Assembly (NCBI GenBank): GCA_019055375.1
Contig: JAHQIW010007140.1
Coordinates: forward strand, 62,001-126,000
Length of the DNA: 64,000 nucleotides
Direction of reading: 5' to 3'
Origin: Parelaphostrongylus tenuis
Lineage: Eukaryota; Nematoda; Chromadorea; Rhabditida; Metastrongylidae
The notes below the pieces were generated by a model. The model was given only the letters and a program-made list of their open reading frames with translations. It did no database searches and was not told the DNA's origin. Both the position numbers and the translations under genes were made by a program. Positions 13,361-26,200 of the stretch are shown here, piece by piece. The first letter of the stretch is position 1, and every line of letters begins with the position of its first letter.

Positions 13361-13860
13361 ATCATCATTGATCATTAGGAAACGTTAGTTTGAAATCACC
13401 CTTTGATTTTGATGGCCCTGGAGGCGGTTGGAACTCTCATAGGGGACAACTAAATGAACTACAATCATAAGATTCACGAGAGTCACGTCAACTGCCGCTT
13501 TGAGAACGTCAGTGTCGTGATTTAGTAAGTAATCTGTTCGGCGTCGTTTTGGTTCTCACATCTCATTCTTTCGACTCTTTCCTCTCATATCACTCATTCG
13601 AGGAATTGCGTGCAGATTCGAGGTTCAATGGAAGGCTTTCTCTTCTTTGTAAACGTCGTTGAATGTTTCGAGTGGGATAAGGCGATAGCTCTATTGCATA
13701 TTTCCTGGGTCTCGAATATAAGCTGTGGTTGAACATTAAAATGATTAAAGGAGTAGTGTCTACTCAAGTGGTTTGATAAGATTTATCAAACGTTAAAGGA
13801 TGAAAGATTTAATTAGCCACAAGAATGGAGTCAAAACATCGACCATAAAGCATAAAAGTG

Positions 13861-14153
13861 ATAAAGCTCTCCGCGTTGATCAATCCCTCAGGGATGTGCC
13901 ATGCATTCGTCTTCAAGTTTTTATCCACGTTCGAGGTCATTGACTGCATATCTGGCCTTCACAGTGACTCACGGTGGCCTCCCGCTAAACCGAGTCAGTG
14001 CTGCTTATCCTCCAAGGCAAGTCTGAGACCAGGCTGGTACCAGTTTACAGACCCCAGCAGTATAGATGGCTTGGTGAGCGATGAGCGCAAGATCGAACCA
14101 CTAACCTCGTGTGCGACGCAGAGCACCTCTAACCACTGCGCCATATACGCTCT
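13861..14153 (-). repeat. Family A tRNA-derived SINE
   Basis: Inverted relative to the copy 0.5 kb to its left. The + strand reads AAGCTCTCCGCGTTGATCAATCCCTCAGGGA at one end and AACCACTGCGCCATATACGCTC (inverse of the A-box head) at the other. Confidence 0.8.
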
Positions 14154-14592
14154 ATCCATCGGTCATATATCTATTAATGCAAGTCGTCTCCAAACCGCGC
14201 TTCCAGGACCGAAAAGAAGTTTTTATTCAGCACTGGTAATTATCTCGTTCTCAGAAATGAAGGAACGAAGCAGTTCAAAAGTGTTTTTCGCTTGTTCTCG
14301 TATTATTTTTCTCTCATTTAAGTTAGTCTCTTTTTTGGCACGATTATGAGGTCATTCCGGAACCGACTTCTATTATTATCGCCATTAATCAAATAATTCA
14401 TTACTTTTTTGGATAAGTAGATACGAGGCTGTTTGAAGCAAGAACTCTTGAGTGTAATACTGACAGACGCTTTGACAACTTCGTTTTCTCCCGAGCGTGG
14501 GAAGGTCAAACTGACCAGAAGTCTACTAAGTCAAACACTCTCGTAATTTGAGCAGGAAAAAACCTGGCATTTCATTTCATTTTCGTAACAAA

Positions 14593-14885
14593 CACCGCAC
14601 GTGGCTCAGCGGTTAGAAATGTTCTGTGTCACCCCGCACATAAGCTCAATAGTTCAATCTCACGCCCAGGGCTCGCCAAGCCTTCCATCTCCCGGGGTCG
14701 GTTTGAATGGTACCAGACTTGTCTGGAAAGATAAGCATCACTGATTTAATATATAGGTAGGCCATCGCGAGTGATTATAAAGGCCCTATATGCATTCAAT
14801 CACTTCAAACGAAGTCAAAAATCGAAAACGAATGCATGACGCATACCTCAGGGATTGATGAGCGCTGAGAGCTTAATCGTTTATT
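14593..14885 (+). repeat. Family A tRNA-derived SINE
   Basis: Head GTGGCTCAGCGGTTAGAAATG and B-box-like AGTTCAATCTC, then GGTACCAGACTTGTCTGGA and the tail CTCAGGGATTGATGAGCGC. Confidence 0.75.
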
Positions 14886-15413
14886 CTCTATAGTAGCAGC
14901 CTTTCTTAAGTACTCACTGTTTTGTTCTTTTAAGTTTTTCTCTTATTCATTAAAGACCAGCTGCACAATGACTCACATGTGTGACTGGAAAATTAGAGAA
15001 GAACAAAAAGGCGATTTGCATGTAATTGATGGGAGCCATCGAATATATCAAAACACCATTGGAACAAAGGCAGAGTGAAAGCCTCAACGATGTTCTGCGA
15101 ACGTGCGCTGCTTGGAAGTGGCGGCTCGGATCCTTAGCACAAAAATACCTCAGGCTCCAAATTTTTCTCGTATATCACAAATCCTGTGGTTGAAACGCTG
15201 AGTATTTGAGGAAAGCGTTTGTTCAGTGAATGAAAGGGATAACGATAGTCGAGTGATTAGTGATGAACGTTATGAGAAAGCAATGTTATAGTGCGACTTC
15301 TCTAATACTTTCTTGCAACCACGTAGGAAGGCTCTAGCCCAGCTACCCTCAATATTGCGAGGAGATGAGCCCAATCAGTATTCTATGACATTCGAAAAGA
15401 AGAAAAAACCCAG

Positions 15414-15540
15414 TGATGTAGAGTGATGTGCAAGACTTTTGCCTCAAGCAAGACTCGAGCCCGCATCTCACTCTATACGGGAGCGCGTGCTATGAACCCT
15501 TACACTACTGACGCCCATTTTGCACACCACTGTTTTGAAG
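15414..15540 (-). repeat. Family B tRNA-like element
   Basis: GTAGAGTGATGTGCAAGACTTTTGCC, AGACTCGAGCCCGCATCTCACTC, then TACACTACTGACGCCC and TTTTGCACACC. Confidence 0.65.
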
Positions 15541-15929
15541 AGAAAATCCTCAAGCAGTCGAAACAACACGCGAAACGCTTGAAGGTCTCTGGGACCATAA
15601 ATGCGAGTAAACAAATCGAATACTGGAAGTACTGGGATCCGCACGACAAAATGTGATAACGAGTCGTCGAATCGTGCAAAATAAGAAAATTATATGAACG
15701 GAAATTAATGTATGTATTTTTATCTATGTAAGCTTCGTAAGTGTCTGCGTCAGTCAGTACGACCTTTTGAAGTCTAAAGAAGGCATTACGTCAAAATGTC
15801 AGCACTATAGTATTTTATGAATCTTGTTACTACCAACCTTGTGTCTGCTGATAAACAACAGCGAGATATGATGTTTCTGTGTCAAAGCGAATGTAATTTA
15901 TTTACTTAAGTCTCATAAAGCTTAAGGAC

Positions 15930-16205
15930 AAAGCTTTTGGCGTTGATCAATCTCTGAGGGATTCTCCATGCAATCGACTTCTATGTTTAACATTGAGGTG
16001 ATTGAGTGCATTTCTGACCTTTCAAATTACTCGCAGTGGCCTAACGCTGTATCGAATCAGTGCTGTGTATTTTTCCAGACAAGTCTGAGACCAGTTTGGC
16101 ACCTGTTTGCTGACCCCGGAGCGTCGGATGGCTTATGAGCCATTAGCGCGAAATTGAAACACCTTGTGTGCGACGCAGAGCACCTTTAAGCACTGCGTCG
16201 CATGA
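15930..16205 (-). repeat. Family A tRNA-derived SINE
   Basis: The + strand shows GGCGTTGATCAATCTCTGAGGG, then AGACAAGTCTGAGACCAG, and ends in AAGCACTGCGTCGCATG, the inverted head. Confidence 0.7.
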
Positions 16206-19200
16206 TTATCTACTTCTCGTACTACAAAAAGTGCATTTGAGAGAGTGTCGCCGCAGACTTTTTCATTCTTTGGGCTAAATAAAAAACTTGGATAAGATTC
16301 CTCTGTCAAAGAGCATGGTCTAAAAATTTTTCTTAAAGAGCAAACAGTTGAATAAATTACGGTATCCTACATCAGTATTCTGAGGAACATTGGAGATGAA
16401 ATTATGCACGAAAATCTATCGCATCTTTAACGAAGGAAAAGCTGAATGCAATGAACGTAAGTGGAACAAAAGAAAAAGAGTTGCCACCAACGTCCTTTAC
16501 ATTTTTGAGTATAATGAAATCTCTAGAATCAATTTGTGACGAACACGGAAGCTCATTTAGTATTCATGCAAAAAGAAAGTTCAAATTTTTCAGTTTCTTT
16601 ACTATGAGTAGACTTCAGTAAAAGAGTGTTATATCTTGAAAACAAAGCAACAATTTTTTAGCTCATGAATATTTTGTTATAAAGATTAGTGTGAGGTGTT
16701 GAAAACGTGAAACCAAAGCAAAGCTACGGCAATTCCAAGGCAAACTGCATAATTGTGTAATAGCCGTTAATTTCGACAAATAGACCACCACTCCAAATCG
16801 CTTCATTCCCGTGAAGCAAAAATCGTGCAGTGTTGTTTTCAGCCACATAGCAAACGTTTGGTGATGTGCTTATCTCCAAACTAAACCCAATTATCGCCTT
16901 GAACTGCCCTCAACTTTAGACGTAATTCGTACTAGAGAATAGACAGTGGATCATACTTGCTTGTAAAACAGAAGAGCGTCGTACACTTCGCTTTGTATTC
17001 TTGACGCCATTTATCTCACTATTTTTGACAAAGTAATAGCCATTTATGGTTCACTAGACTTCGCTGGAGATGGTAGAGCCCACTATACGTGCTTGTACTC
17101 TTTACCGAAAGTGCAAGAGAGTATAATAGCCCTGAATCCCAAGGAGTCCCATTAGAGCGGCGTGAAGTGGAGAGATTGTAGATTATGGGGCTGTCAAAAT
17201 TTTCAGGCCAGTTCCAGTCTCTCTGAACAGAAAGGCTTTGGGAAAACTATGACGGCGTTTTCACTTACATGCACTCATCCTTCCATTGCATGCTACTACG
17301 AGTGACTGACAATGCAGGCCAAAAACATGATAAAAGAGTGAGCACCACAATAGTGAGCAAGAAAAATAACCATAATCCATTCAAAAGCCATTTTTAGTTT
17401 TTAATATCCTGATTAGAACGACTTCTTTCAGAGCATTAATTCAGCTGAACATTTGCCGAATTTGGCTGAAGTGTACGATCAAAAAGATGTGGAACTATGC
17501 CATTTCTAAAGTTTTCCTTGCCTGTGCCTCATATCAAACCGTGAAGATGATCAGATAGATGCTGCCTAAATAGTCTCCGAAGAGTTATATAACAAGGATC
17601 ATTTAGTCAATCAATTTATAAGGCTAGTAATGGCAACTATGATGGTGAGGATGGATACAGAAGAAGGTTTGCAACACTTCACAGAGGGATACGCGATTTA
17701 TAATGAGAAAAGCAGATTAGAAGACTATTTGAATTTGTCTACGAATATCCACGACACCTTGTACTTACAGAAGGCCTGGTCCCACTGTTAGACATAGGAG
17801 TTTGGCAATGGATGAATATTCGAGTAAAATAAACCACATCATATAAGTCAAAGGCTTCACCTAATTGATGCTACTGTTGTCTTACGAAAAACCACATTTT
17901 TCGCGTAATTTTTTTTTGCAGTCATGAAGAAGCATCAACGTTTGAAAATCGAAATTCTCCAACTAAACAATTGAATTTGAGCGATTTTTACGAACCTTCT
18001 AAAATCTCGTAGCCGGCATCACCGATATGGAAGATGACTTATCTATTCGAAACCTCATCATTGTGGCACTGCGATTATTACTGAACCATTCTGAGAGACG
18101 AAGAACACTGATTTGGCATTTTAGGAAGCTGTTGAAAGTCACCACTTAGCTTAGAAATTCGTTTATTACGTCCACATTGCCTTATGAAATCGAATGCATG
18201 GCGCATATCAAGGAACAATAGCATAGTAAACATTGATTTTATGAGAGTGTTTGAAGCTTTTTCGAGGTTAGTACGTCAAGAGCTTACGTGAGCTTCGGCG
18301 GTATCGTACGCTTAATCAGAGCTACACACTTCACACTAGCAGAAAAATAATTAACTTTGATAGACCCTAAACTTCCATCTTTTGGCCTAAGTGTAGTAGA
18401 AATCACCATAGAAGCTTCGTGATGTCACTGCTGTATTATTCACTACACAAATATCGTGTTTGAACTATGCAATAAGTTTGCAAGCAAATTTTAGCGTACA
18501 GGAAGAAATTGCTATAACAGCTGCACTCCATTAATCCACCCCAACTCTCCAAAATGTATCCGTAAATTCTCCATTACATTGAGCGGATACTTCTCCGCAG
18601 TAATATCGGAGTGCGATTAGATGGTCAGCACCAACATTATTGCTGTTTTTCTAAGACATTGCTTTTATAGCATCATTAGCAGACAGGCGAGACCGATGCT
18701 GGTCATTTTGGATAGGCTTACAGAACAGGTTTGCGGTCGAATCGATCTTTGATTCACCTACGGCGAAAGAATTCATTTCTCATGTTCATTCAAGCTTCGA
18801 ATGTAGATGCCTTCAAACGGTTCAGTTGCCTTCAAAAATGAACGTCTTCAAATGATCTAGTTATGGGTAATGGGTAGAAATGTCATGTTGATGAACTATA
18901 CAGCTCTATTACTAGAAAATAAGAGGCGTTAGAAGCTTAAAAGTTGTCAATGATGTAAAGCATAAGACATAAAAACAGACATTAGGCTTCGCGTTCACGT
19001 TTTTCCCCCCTACAAGTCTTCTTGCATTATGGCTCGCGAATCTGAACACGCTAGTAAGCACGATGAATGACCGGTCACGGCGATTAGACACGCTGTCGAC
19101 AGCGTGAAGCGATAGGGATATCCTATATCACGTACGTGAGAGAATGAGAGATTGGGAGAGAATTCAATGTTACGACGTACGATCGGATATCAGGGGAGGT

Positions 19201-21857
19201 ACTGCTTACATCAAGGCAGAGTCTAGGTGCGTTGAACAAATGATATATCTAAGCCCCAACCCGTGGACCACATGGAATGCGTGTGGGTGCCACGAAATGT
19301 CAAACGTACAACAGTAACAAGATACCTGTTTTGTGAAAAGTATTTTCAGAGTGCTTTTACAATCCCTTTAGTGAGTAGAACCCATTAGACAACTTTGATG
19401 CGCATATGTGACTAAGTGAAAATTTTCTGTTGCAGAGATGAGCCACTTAACGACCAACAACAACAGGTTTTCAAGTAATACTGGTTATGTGAGAGGCTTA
19501 GAAAAAAGCGTGAAGTGCTAACTTAATCAAGTATCAAGCTGACTCCTGCATGATCAGGAAAGCGCTGGGATCTGGGTACCTGTTATACTATCCAATAGCT
19601 ATTAGTTCTTCCGCTTTTTGGTGGAGTTGCAGCTTGAAGTGAACTTATATCGCGCCTAAAGATCTATCTCACAGTTTGTTGACGGCTAATTTTTTCGCTA
19701 GTCGCGTTTGGGACAGGAAATTTCAGATCAACGAAAATGTGAAGCTCTAGGAGACCATTTAACCAACGAGGTCTACTGCGTTATTCTGCTGATAAACAGG
19801 GTTTCGCTGTTGTACGGTCAAGTACTGGATTATCAGCGGGAGTGTAAAACCAGTATGTACTCGCCATTCGCCATTATGCAAGTCATGAATTACGAGGAAA
19901 CGTTTCTAAAAATGTCAGTTCTTCATTGATGGTTCAACAAAAATAAGTGTCAATGAAGTTTCTTTCATCTTGTGATTTATGAGAGAGTATTTCACTTAAG
20001 ATTTTTTCAAGTTTACGATGTTGAACTTCCGCACTACATTGTAACGTGAAGATAATCCAGTTATTGCTTGTTTTGGGAACGTTTTTCATCACTCTGCCAC
20101 AAATTTGAAGAGATGGCTCTTAGTTTATTTCATCCGCTGCGGATAAAATGGAGTTTTTTTATATTTGTATATAAATGTAAAGAGCGACTTTGATCATATT
20201 GTTATTGCACGGTGCTCTCGTAGTTCCTCGAAAAGGACTCCAAGTATACTATTTTCAGGTTATTGTGAACTCTCTTCAGTATTATCTGACACCCTGCTGA
20301 TACAAGTATTTTCATCGATTTTACGGTAAGAATAGCACTTGAAAGGTGGTACTGTATCCTTAGCCTCCTTGTACTTTTGAGGGAGTATTTAGATATTTAT
20401 CTGGTGTGTTTCTTGAGGGAGCATTCAGATATTTGTGTGGTAAGTTTCGGCTGATAAGTCCTTCATATGTGGTCTCCATGCAAAATCTGATTAATTCATT
20501 TCTATCGCACTTCGTTTTTTACAAGAGAAAAGGCTGCTGATCACGTAGACATCTCTGTACGGAGAAAATACTGTGGAAATTCCATGGATATTGGAAGACA
20601 CACAAGCAGCGAAAGTGAATGAAAAACGTGAATAGAGAAAGGAGAAACAGTCGTCATCCTTCATTGGTTAGTGACGATGTCGGCGCCATAGAACAAAGTA
20701 TGATTCGTTCACTTTAGTTGAAAAATGTTCGCAGTAATGCAATCCATTTGACGGTGTGTTGGAAAATAGTGCGTTCCATTCCATGTTGAGGTCATTCGAT
20801 GAAATAATGAGGCAGATGAGGCCCAACTTAAAAGGTGTTTACATAACCTAGATTGCATAAAAAGACCCATAGAATCTCAGACGACCTGGCCCAAATTGTT
20901 CAGGTTTTCGAGCAAAATCCTTGTTCGCTTTACCATATTATGATGGTTTTGTAGAGCCTGTATGAATGCTTGAAATATTGAATAGCCCACTTTTATCCTA
21001 GCAAAAGCCCTCAGTTGCCGTCCAAGTGTCGTTATTCTCTGGTAGCCTTTCGAATCGTTGTAGCAAAAACGAAGAAAAAGGGAAAAACGAAAATCAACTG
21101 GAATTTGATGACAAAGTGAGATCGCTTTTCGCTCCTCCAATGAAAATGATTGTCCTAATAAAATTTTGTTGTAACAGTACGACATGAGAACAAAAAGGTT
21201 TTTATCCATAGGCGTTCCGACACAAAATACTAAGCACCTATTCAGGCCTCCATCATATGGATTCCCAATTTCCTACCACCGTGGTTTACCGTAATAGCGA
21301 CTCGTAAGTCACCTTCCCTCTCGCCCCCTAATTCATCACGTGAACATTCCAATGTATTACATCTGGGCATGAATGACGGTACTCATAAGTTTTATTGCGG
21401 TACGCCGTCATAACACTTGTTTTACTTATACCAATCGAATTGCTCTTTATGATGATTTGCAAAACACAACAAATCGTCGTCATCCAGATGGACAGACAAC
21501 GTGCAGGATGCATATTGAACCGTAGGCTTGATGCAGTCATAAATTACGTAATCAACTGTTGCACTTTGTTTTCGCAAACACATTCAGAAATATTTCATGA
21601 CTTTACTGCCCTTCTTTACTGAAACTTGTGTTGTTCACAGAACATTTTCCATCTAACTGGTTTGGTGCTGACGTCAACAAGATTTCCACTGGAAAAACTT
21701 ATCAGAAAGAACGCTTTCGAGTGATAAGCACAAGTGGTGACATCATGACTCCATGAAACCTATGTAGGCTTACCGAAATTGCGACTAGCTTTCCTTTCCA
21801 TTGTGATATCGATTTCTTTTACTGGATTAACAATAGGCTAGCTTGGCTTAGAAAACA
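16206..21857. other. Intergenic, no supported gene
   Basis: Holds a short family A tail fragment near 18190-18215, an 18-bp perfect palindrome at about 19089 (CACGCTGTCGACAGCGTG), and an unsupported frame at 19708-19929. No exons that I can chain. Confidence 0.5.
20877..21209 (-). other. 110-codon ORF, unrecognised
   Basis: ATG-initiated frame with hydrophobic and basic stretches (FRFSLFLRFCYND, LRAFARIKVGYSIFQ). No signal peptide, no family recognised and no convincing neighbouring exons. May be chance. Confidence 0.2.
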
Positions 21858-22201
21858 ATGAAACTCTTAATCGGTAGCCTCGCCGCTGCTCATAACTTCA
21901 GCTTATTAGAAGACGAGCGTCCTATCGTCATCGAAGTTCGTCTTCCAGGAGAACGAACACTTCGCTGCTTTTACCCTAAGTCGTCCATTGACGGAATGGG
22001 GAGCCACATGGATTGCATATATATAGCACATGTATTCTATTTTTTATGAACGTACAACACAAATTGTTGAACACTAGCCCTTTTTTTCAGATCACTTCGT
22101 TCCTTGCATCCATCATACGCGATGGCCTTCGGATGTGCGTATGGGCTCGGCAGCTTGTCGAAGAGTTTTTAGTCGTGTTTATGAATGTCGTTGAATGCTA
22201 A
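21858..22201 (+). CDS. Hypothetical two-exon small protein
   Basis: Unrecognised. Exon 21858-22031 (58 codons from ATG) joins in phase 0 to exon 22091-22201 (36 codons plus stop) across a 59-nt intron with a GTATTC donor and a TTTTTTTCAG acceptor, giving 94 residues. A CTTGGCTTAG acceptor-like site lies 6 nt before the ATG, so the first exon might be internal or trans-spliced. The protein begins MKLLIGSLAAAHNFS, carries VIEVRLPGERTLRCFYP, and has a hydrophobic stretch near its end (LVEEFLVVFMNVVEC). It lies 1 kb upstream of the channel gene on the same strand. It could be a decayed fragment of a larger gene. Confidence 0.4.
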
Positions 22202-23212
22202 CCGAGTCCGTTCTGCAACGCTGGGATAGCCATGATGGGACGCTCCCTGACACTGCCTTGCCAAAGTTTATAGGATATAAATGAACATAAAACAGTCCAT
22301 AGAATCCTTCTATCTTGGGAGAATTTCACCAATCTCTGGAGATTCAAAAATCTATGCACTAGTTAACTTTTAAACAGCTTTCAATCGTTGCGGCGATGTA
22401 CGTTTCTTTAGTGTTAACGAAGCGTACATTTTTCTGCAGATTCTATTGGAGAGCGCTGAAGCACTAAGTGGCCGCTAAAAGAATTTTGAAAGAGAGAAAA
22501 CTCGTTCGTGTTGCCACCAGTTTCTGCTTGTGTGAGCAAAAAAGCAAACTGACGGCTTCTATTATGTTTTCAACGCGCTCTTTTTTGAGTGAAATCTATC
22601 ATCTATGAAAGTGTTTCCATCGATAAGATTCTTCTCCAAACACTACTTAGTGGTCGGTTCCATCACCACCAATACACATAAATAAGCCAAATACAGTAAT
22701 AAAAATGAAATCAAAGCAATAAAAGCGAATTCCTTTCTATTTTTCGTGCTGTTTAAATCTCCATGCCTCTCAAAGGTAGACTGGAATTCGTTGCAAACTT
22801 CCAAAGTAAACAATTCTCCATTAGTACTGTCAAGTCTGATCATTTGCTCGTTCTTAGAGAAGGAAAAAGAATTCTCGCAGAGATTGAGCGGAAGAGAACC
22901 TTGCTAATGTGACATGGCATATTCATCATCTTGAGCTATGTTATTGTTTTTGCTTCCGTATCTTCGTACTTTATCTCGATGTGTTTTTACACGCTTTCCT
23001 AGCACAGCAAGGACGGGCGCTATGATGTCGACACTTAAGTGCGTCGCCGTTCCTCGGGCTCGACTTCACGGCCTTGAATCCTCCTCAAATAACGCTCGTC
23101 TCGAAGTTCTCCTCTTCACCCCCCATCCTACTCCATTCCATTGTCCTCCACTGCACAAACCTACGACACCTCTCCTCGTAATGGGCGGAGCCCACTCAGT
23201 CAGTAGCGCGGT

Positions 23213-26200
23213 ATGGCGACGCGCACTCATTCTCCACTCGTTGTACTTGTACTACTCATCTTCAGTCCTGTCCATTCCTTCGACAGTGACTGCAAATGGA
23301 AGACAAACGTAACTGGTATGTGGCTCGCTGTACTTGCCTGCTTCGCTTTTGTGGCTTCGTGATGAAGTGCTTTCTCAGTCACGTTGTCATGATTTTTGTG
23401 AAATTATGCGCCTAGTGAAAAATAGATCGTAAAAATAGCATGATTCTAGTTCAGTAATAAAGTAGACCATTAGGCCAAGGAGGCGTGAGGTATGCCTTCT
23501 TTTGACCTCTCAAAAATAATAAGGTTCGTTCGTTTCATCTAAAACTAAAGCAGGTAAGTTAAGACTCAAATGGGGCGCTTACGACTAAGGATGAAACTGT
23601 TCACATTCTAAGGCACTGATATCCATCACATCCTCAAAAAAATCTACGAGTGTTTCATAAACCAAAAATCATCAAGCGTCTAGTTTTTTCCCCCATAATC
23701 TAGCCATGTTTTGCTTTTAATACTGCATGCAAGAGGTTCATTCTATGTGAGTTTTCTTTTTCCTCACATCGTTTACGGAACCCCTGCTGATCCGAGTATG
23801 TATGTTTCCATGGACGGGTTACTGTAACATTCTCCCATTTCATTTGCAGTATTCTTCATCTGAACTGTTCGCAAAACCCTGCGATGTAATCCCTGAGCGT
23901 TCTCATCTTCCGGTAAGCTGATCACGATTCTCTCTGAACTCTGGGCTCTGCTGTTCCCCACAACGAGCGCTACGGCGCACAATGACCACAATTATGTCCT
24001 CTCAAAATAGGTTGCGCAATGTAAAAACTATTCTGCGACCTCCACTAGCTATGTAGGGAATTCCCACACCGTACAATTATCTATTCCAATCGTTTCTCAC
24101 TCATATTTTGATTTTTTCCTATCAAAGTTTAGTACGCAAAATTCTTCGTGATAACAATTCCGTCCTTTATACATAATGACTGCCACAGTTCATTCTCATT
24201 AAGTTGCTCAGTATTCTTTCAGCCTTTTGCTAGAATTCTGAGAAATTTACGTCTACACTTGCAAAATTATTCAGAAGGTGTGATACGGTTCTGAAACAAA
24301 AACTGATTACAATTGTAGTGTTAACTTTTTAACTCCAGCTATTTTACTTAAATAGGCTTTTACATCAGTTTGGAACCATGATATCTCACAAAAATTCAAA
24401 TTCACTTAAGATGTCACCGACATCGCCCATCACAAATATCAAGTACTCGAAGAGTGCCTCTTTTATAAGCTCACTAAGGATGCTGATCAAATGCAGGGTG
24501 AGCTTTTCTTTTTTAAATATGTGATATTTCGTTATTAGGTGTGAATACATAGCTGCTTTCTGCCAGTTCACTAAACCTATCCTTAGGGAAGAGCAATGCG
24601 CTCATGCTTCTACCACCTACGGTAGCCGCCGGAGAGACTCTAGATGTTCAAGTTCTGCATGCGGCTGTAAGACATATGTGGATGGTTTGTTGAAGAACAG
24701 CTTCTATAAAACTCTTTCAGTCGATAAGTCCCCATTTCCACACTTACTATGCCATCACGCTTGTGCATTGAACTCTATAACTTCATCTAATGATCAAACG
24801 CTCTGTTTCGATTCCGGCTTATTGTGCCTTTATTACAGAATGAGGTCTTCAAGGAGATGAACATCAACGGCTATCTGAAACTGGTCAGGTTTCGTCTTTC
24901 TCTTAATTATTCGTGATCGCGGATAGTTCCTATTTTTGGTAGTGTGTCGTGCAGAAACAAGATAGTATAAACGAGGATGATCAGAGTGTACAAGAGTGCT
25001 TGTGGACAAACAAACCTCTTAGAGACGACTGGAAGGGAAGGGAGAGTGGTAGAGAGTGGAGGCACGAGTTGCTAAGCGCCTGAGCATACAATTCGTTGTT
25101 CGCTCTCTGACCAGACGAAAAAATCACATATGGACCATAGAAGCCTACGAACTTCAACATGTGTCTTCTGGTATATTTGCGTTCAACTAGCACTGATAAA
25201 CTCTCGCGCTATGCAGTCACAATGAATGTTGCAAGTAGCGATAAAACTCCGAAGATTTGCTCAGTTCCCCAAGCATTTGGATACTCGTGATCTTCTTTTT
25301 GATTGAGCTTTTGAATAAACTAAATTTGGAGTGCTGCTGCCTGAATTCGATTACTTTTTCTTGGTTGATTTTCAGCACTTCGCTTCGATAACTTATTTAA
25401 CCTATAGCATAATCAGCGTGCACTGCAGTGTACTTAGGTACGGTAATTATCGCCGTTCAAAAGCATTTCTGGGCTTCTTAAGCCCTTTTTGAGCCTCTTC
25501 CTCATTCTATGAGTCGAACAATATAAAAACTAGTGTTTCGAGTAGCAGCTTTCGAATATTACTAAATCAATAGTGACTTGAAAGTGGAAGCGTCATTGGA
25601 CAGGACATTATGAGTTAAATTAGCAACTTTTCAACTCTTATAGATTCAACTATTCTCAGGTGTATTTGAGAGCGAAAACTGTAATAATTCATACAGCTGA
25701 AGTACTGAACTTCGGCTTCAAAATCGTGTTTCATAGAAAGAAATTAAATGTAGATTATTGAGTGCTTGATGATTTAGTACCATTCGAGTCGGCAGCGGAT
25801 GTCATCGATTTATGATTTTTTGAGATTTTTCTGTTCTTTTGTGACCTAGAGGAAATCTCAGAATTATAAGTGTTGATAACAATTTTTGGGCCCTTCATGT
25901 GGTCTGGCATGGTACTTGTACACTTCTAGACACGTGTTTCGCCATAACAGGCTCATTAAAAGTACGCTGCCTTTCTTTCCAGCCATTCGCTTGCAGGGGA
26001 TATACGAGCCATAAGCGCTCGACTGTTGGTGACTGTAATGTCAGGTGAATTGATCACTCGACATACGATATTCTGAATATTTCGGCATCGGTTCTTTTAT
26101 AAATAGGTGAGTATATCCTCCTGCAAGGGATTGGCTGAGCCGAAAGGCACCGTTGAACTGACGAGCCTGTAATGGCTAAACGTTTGTCTAGCGTATACCT

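Noticed and set aside
23850..23912. Possible extra channel exon (TTTGCAG ... CCG|GTAAGC)
   Set aside because: Its only open frame needs phase 0, but exon 1 ends in phase 1. Exon 1 joins directly and in phase to 24587.
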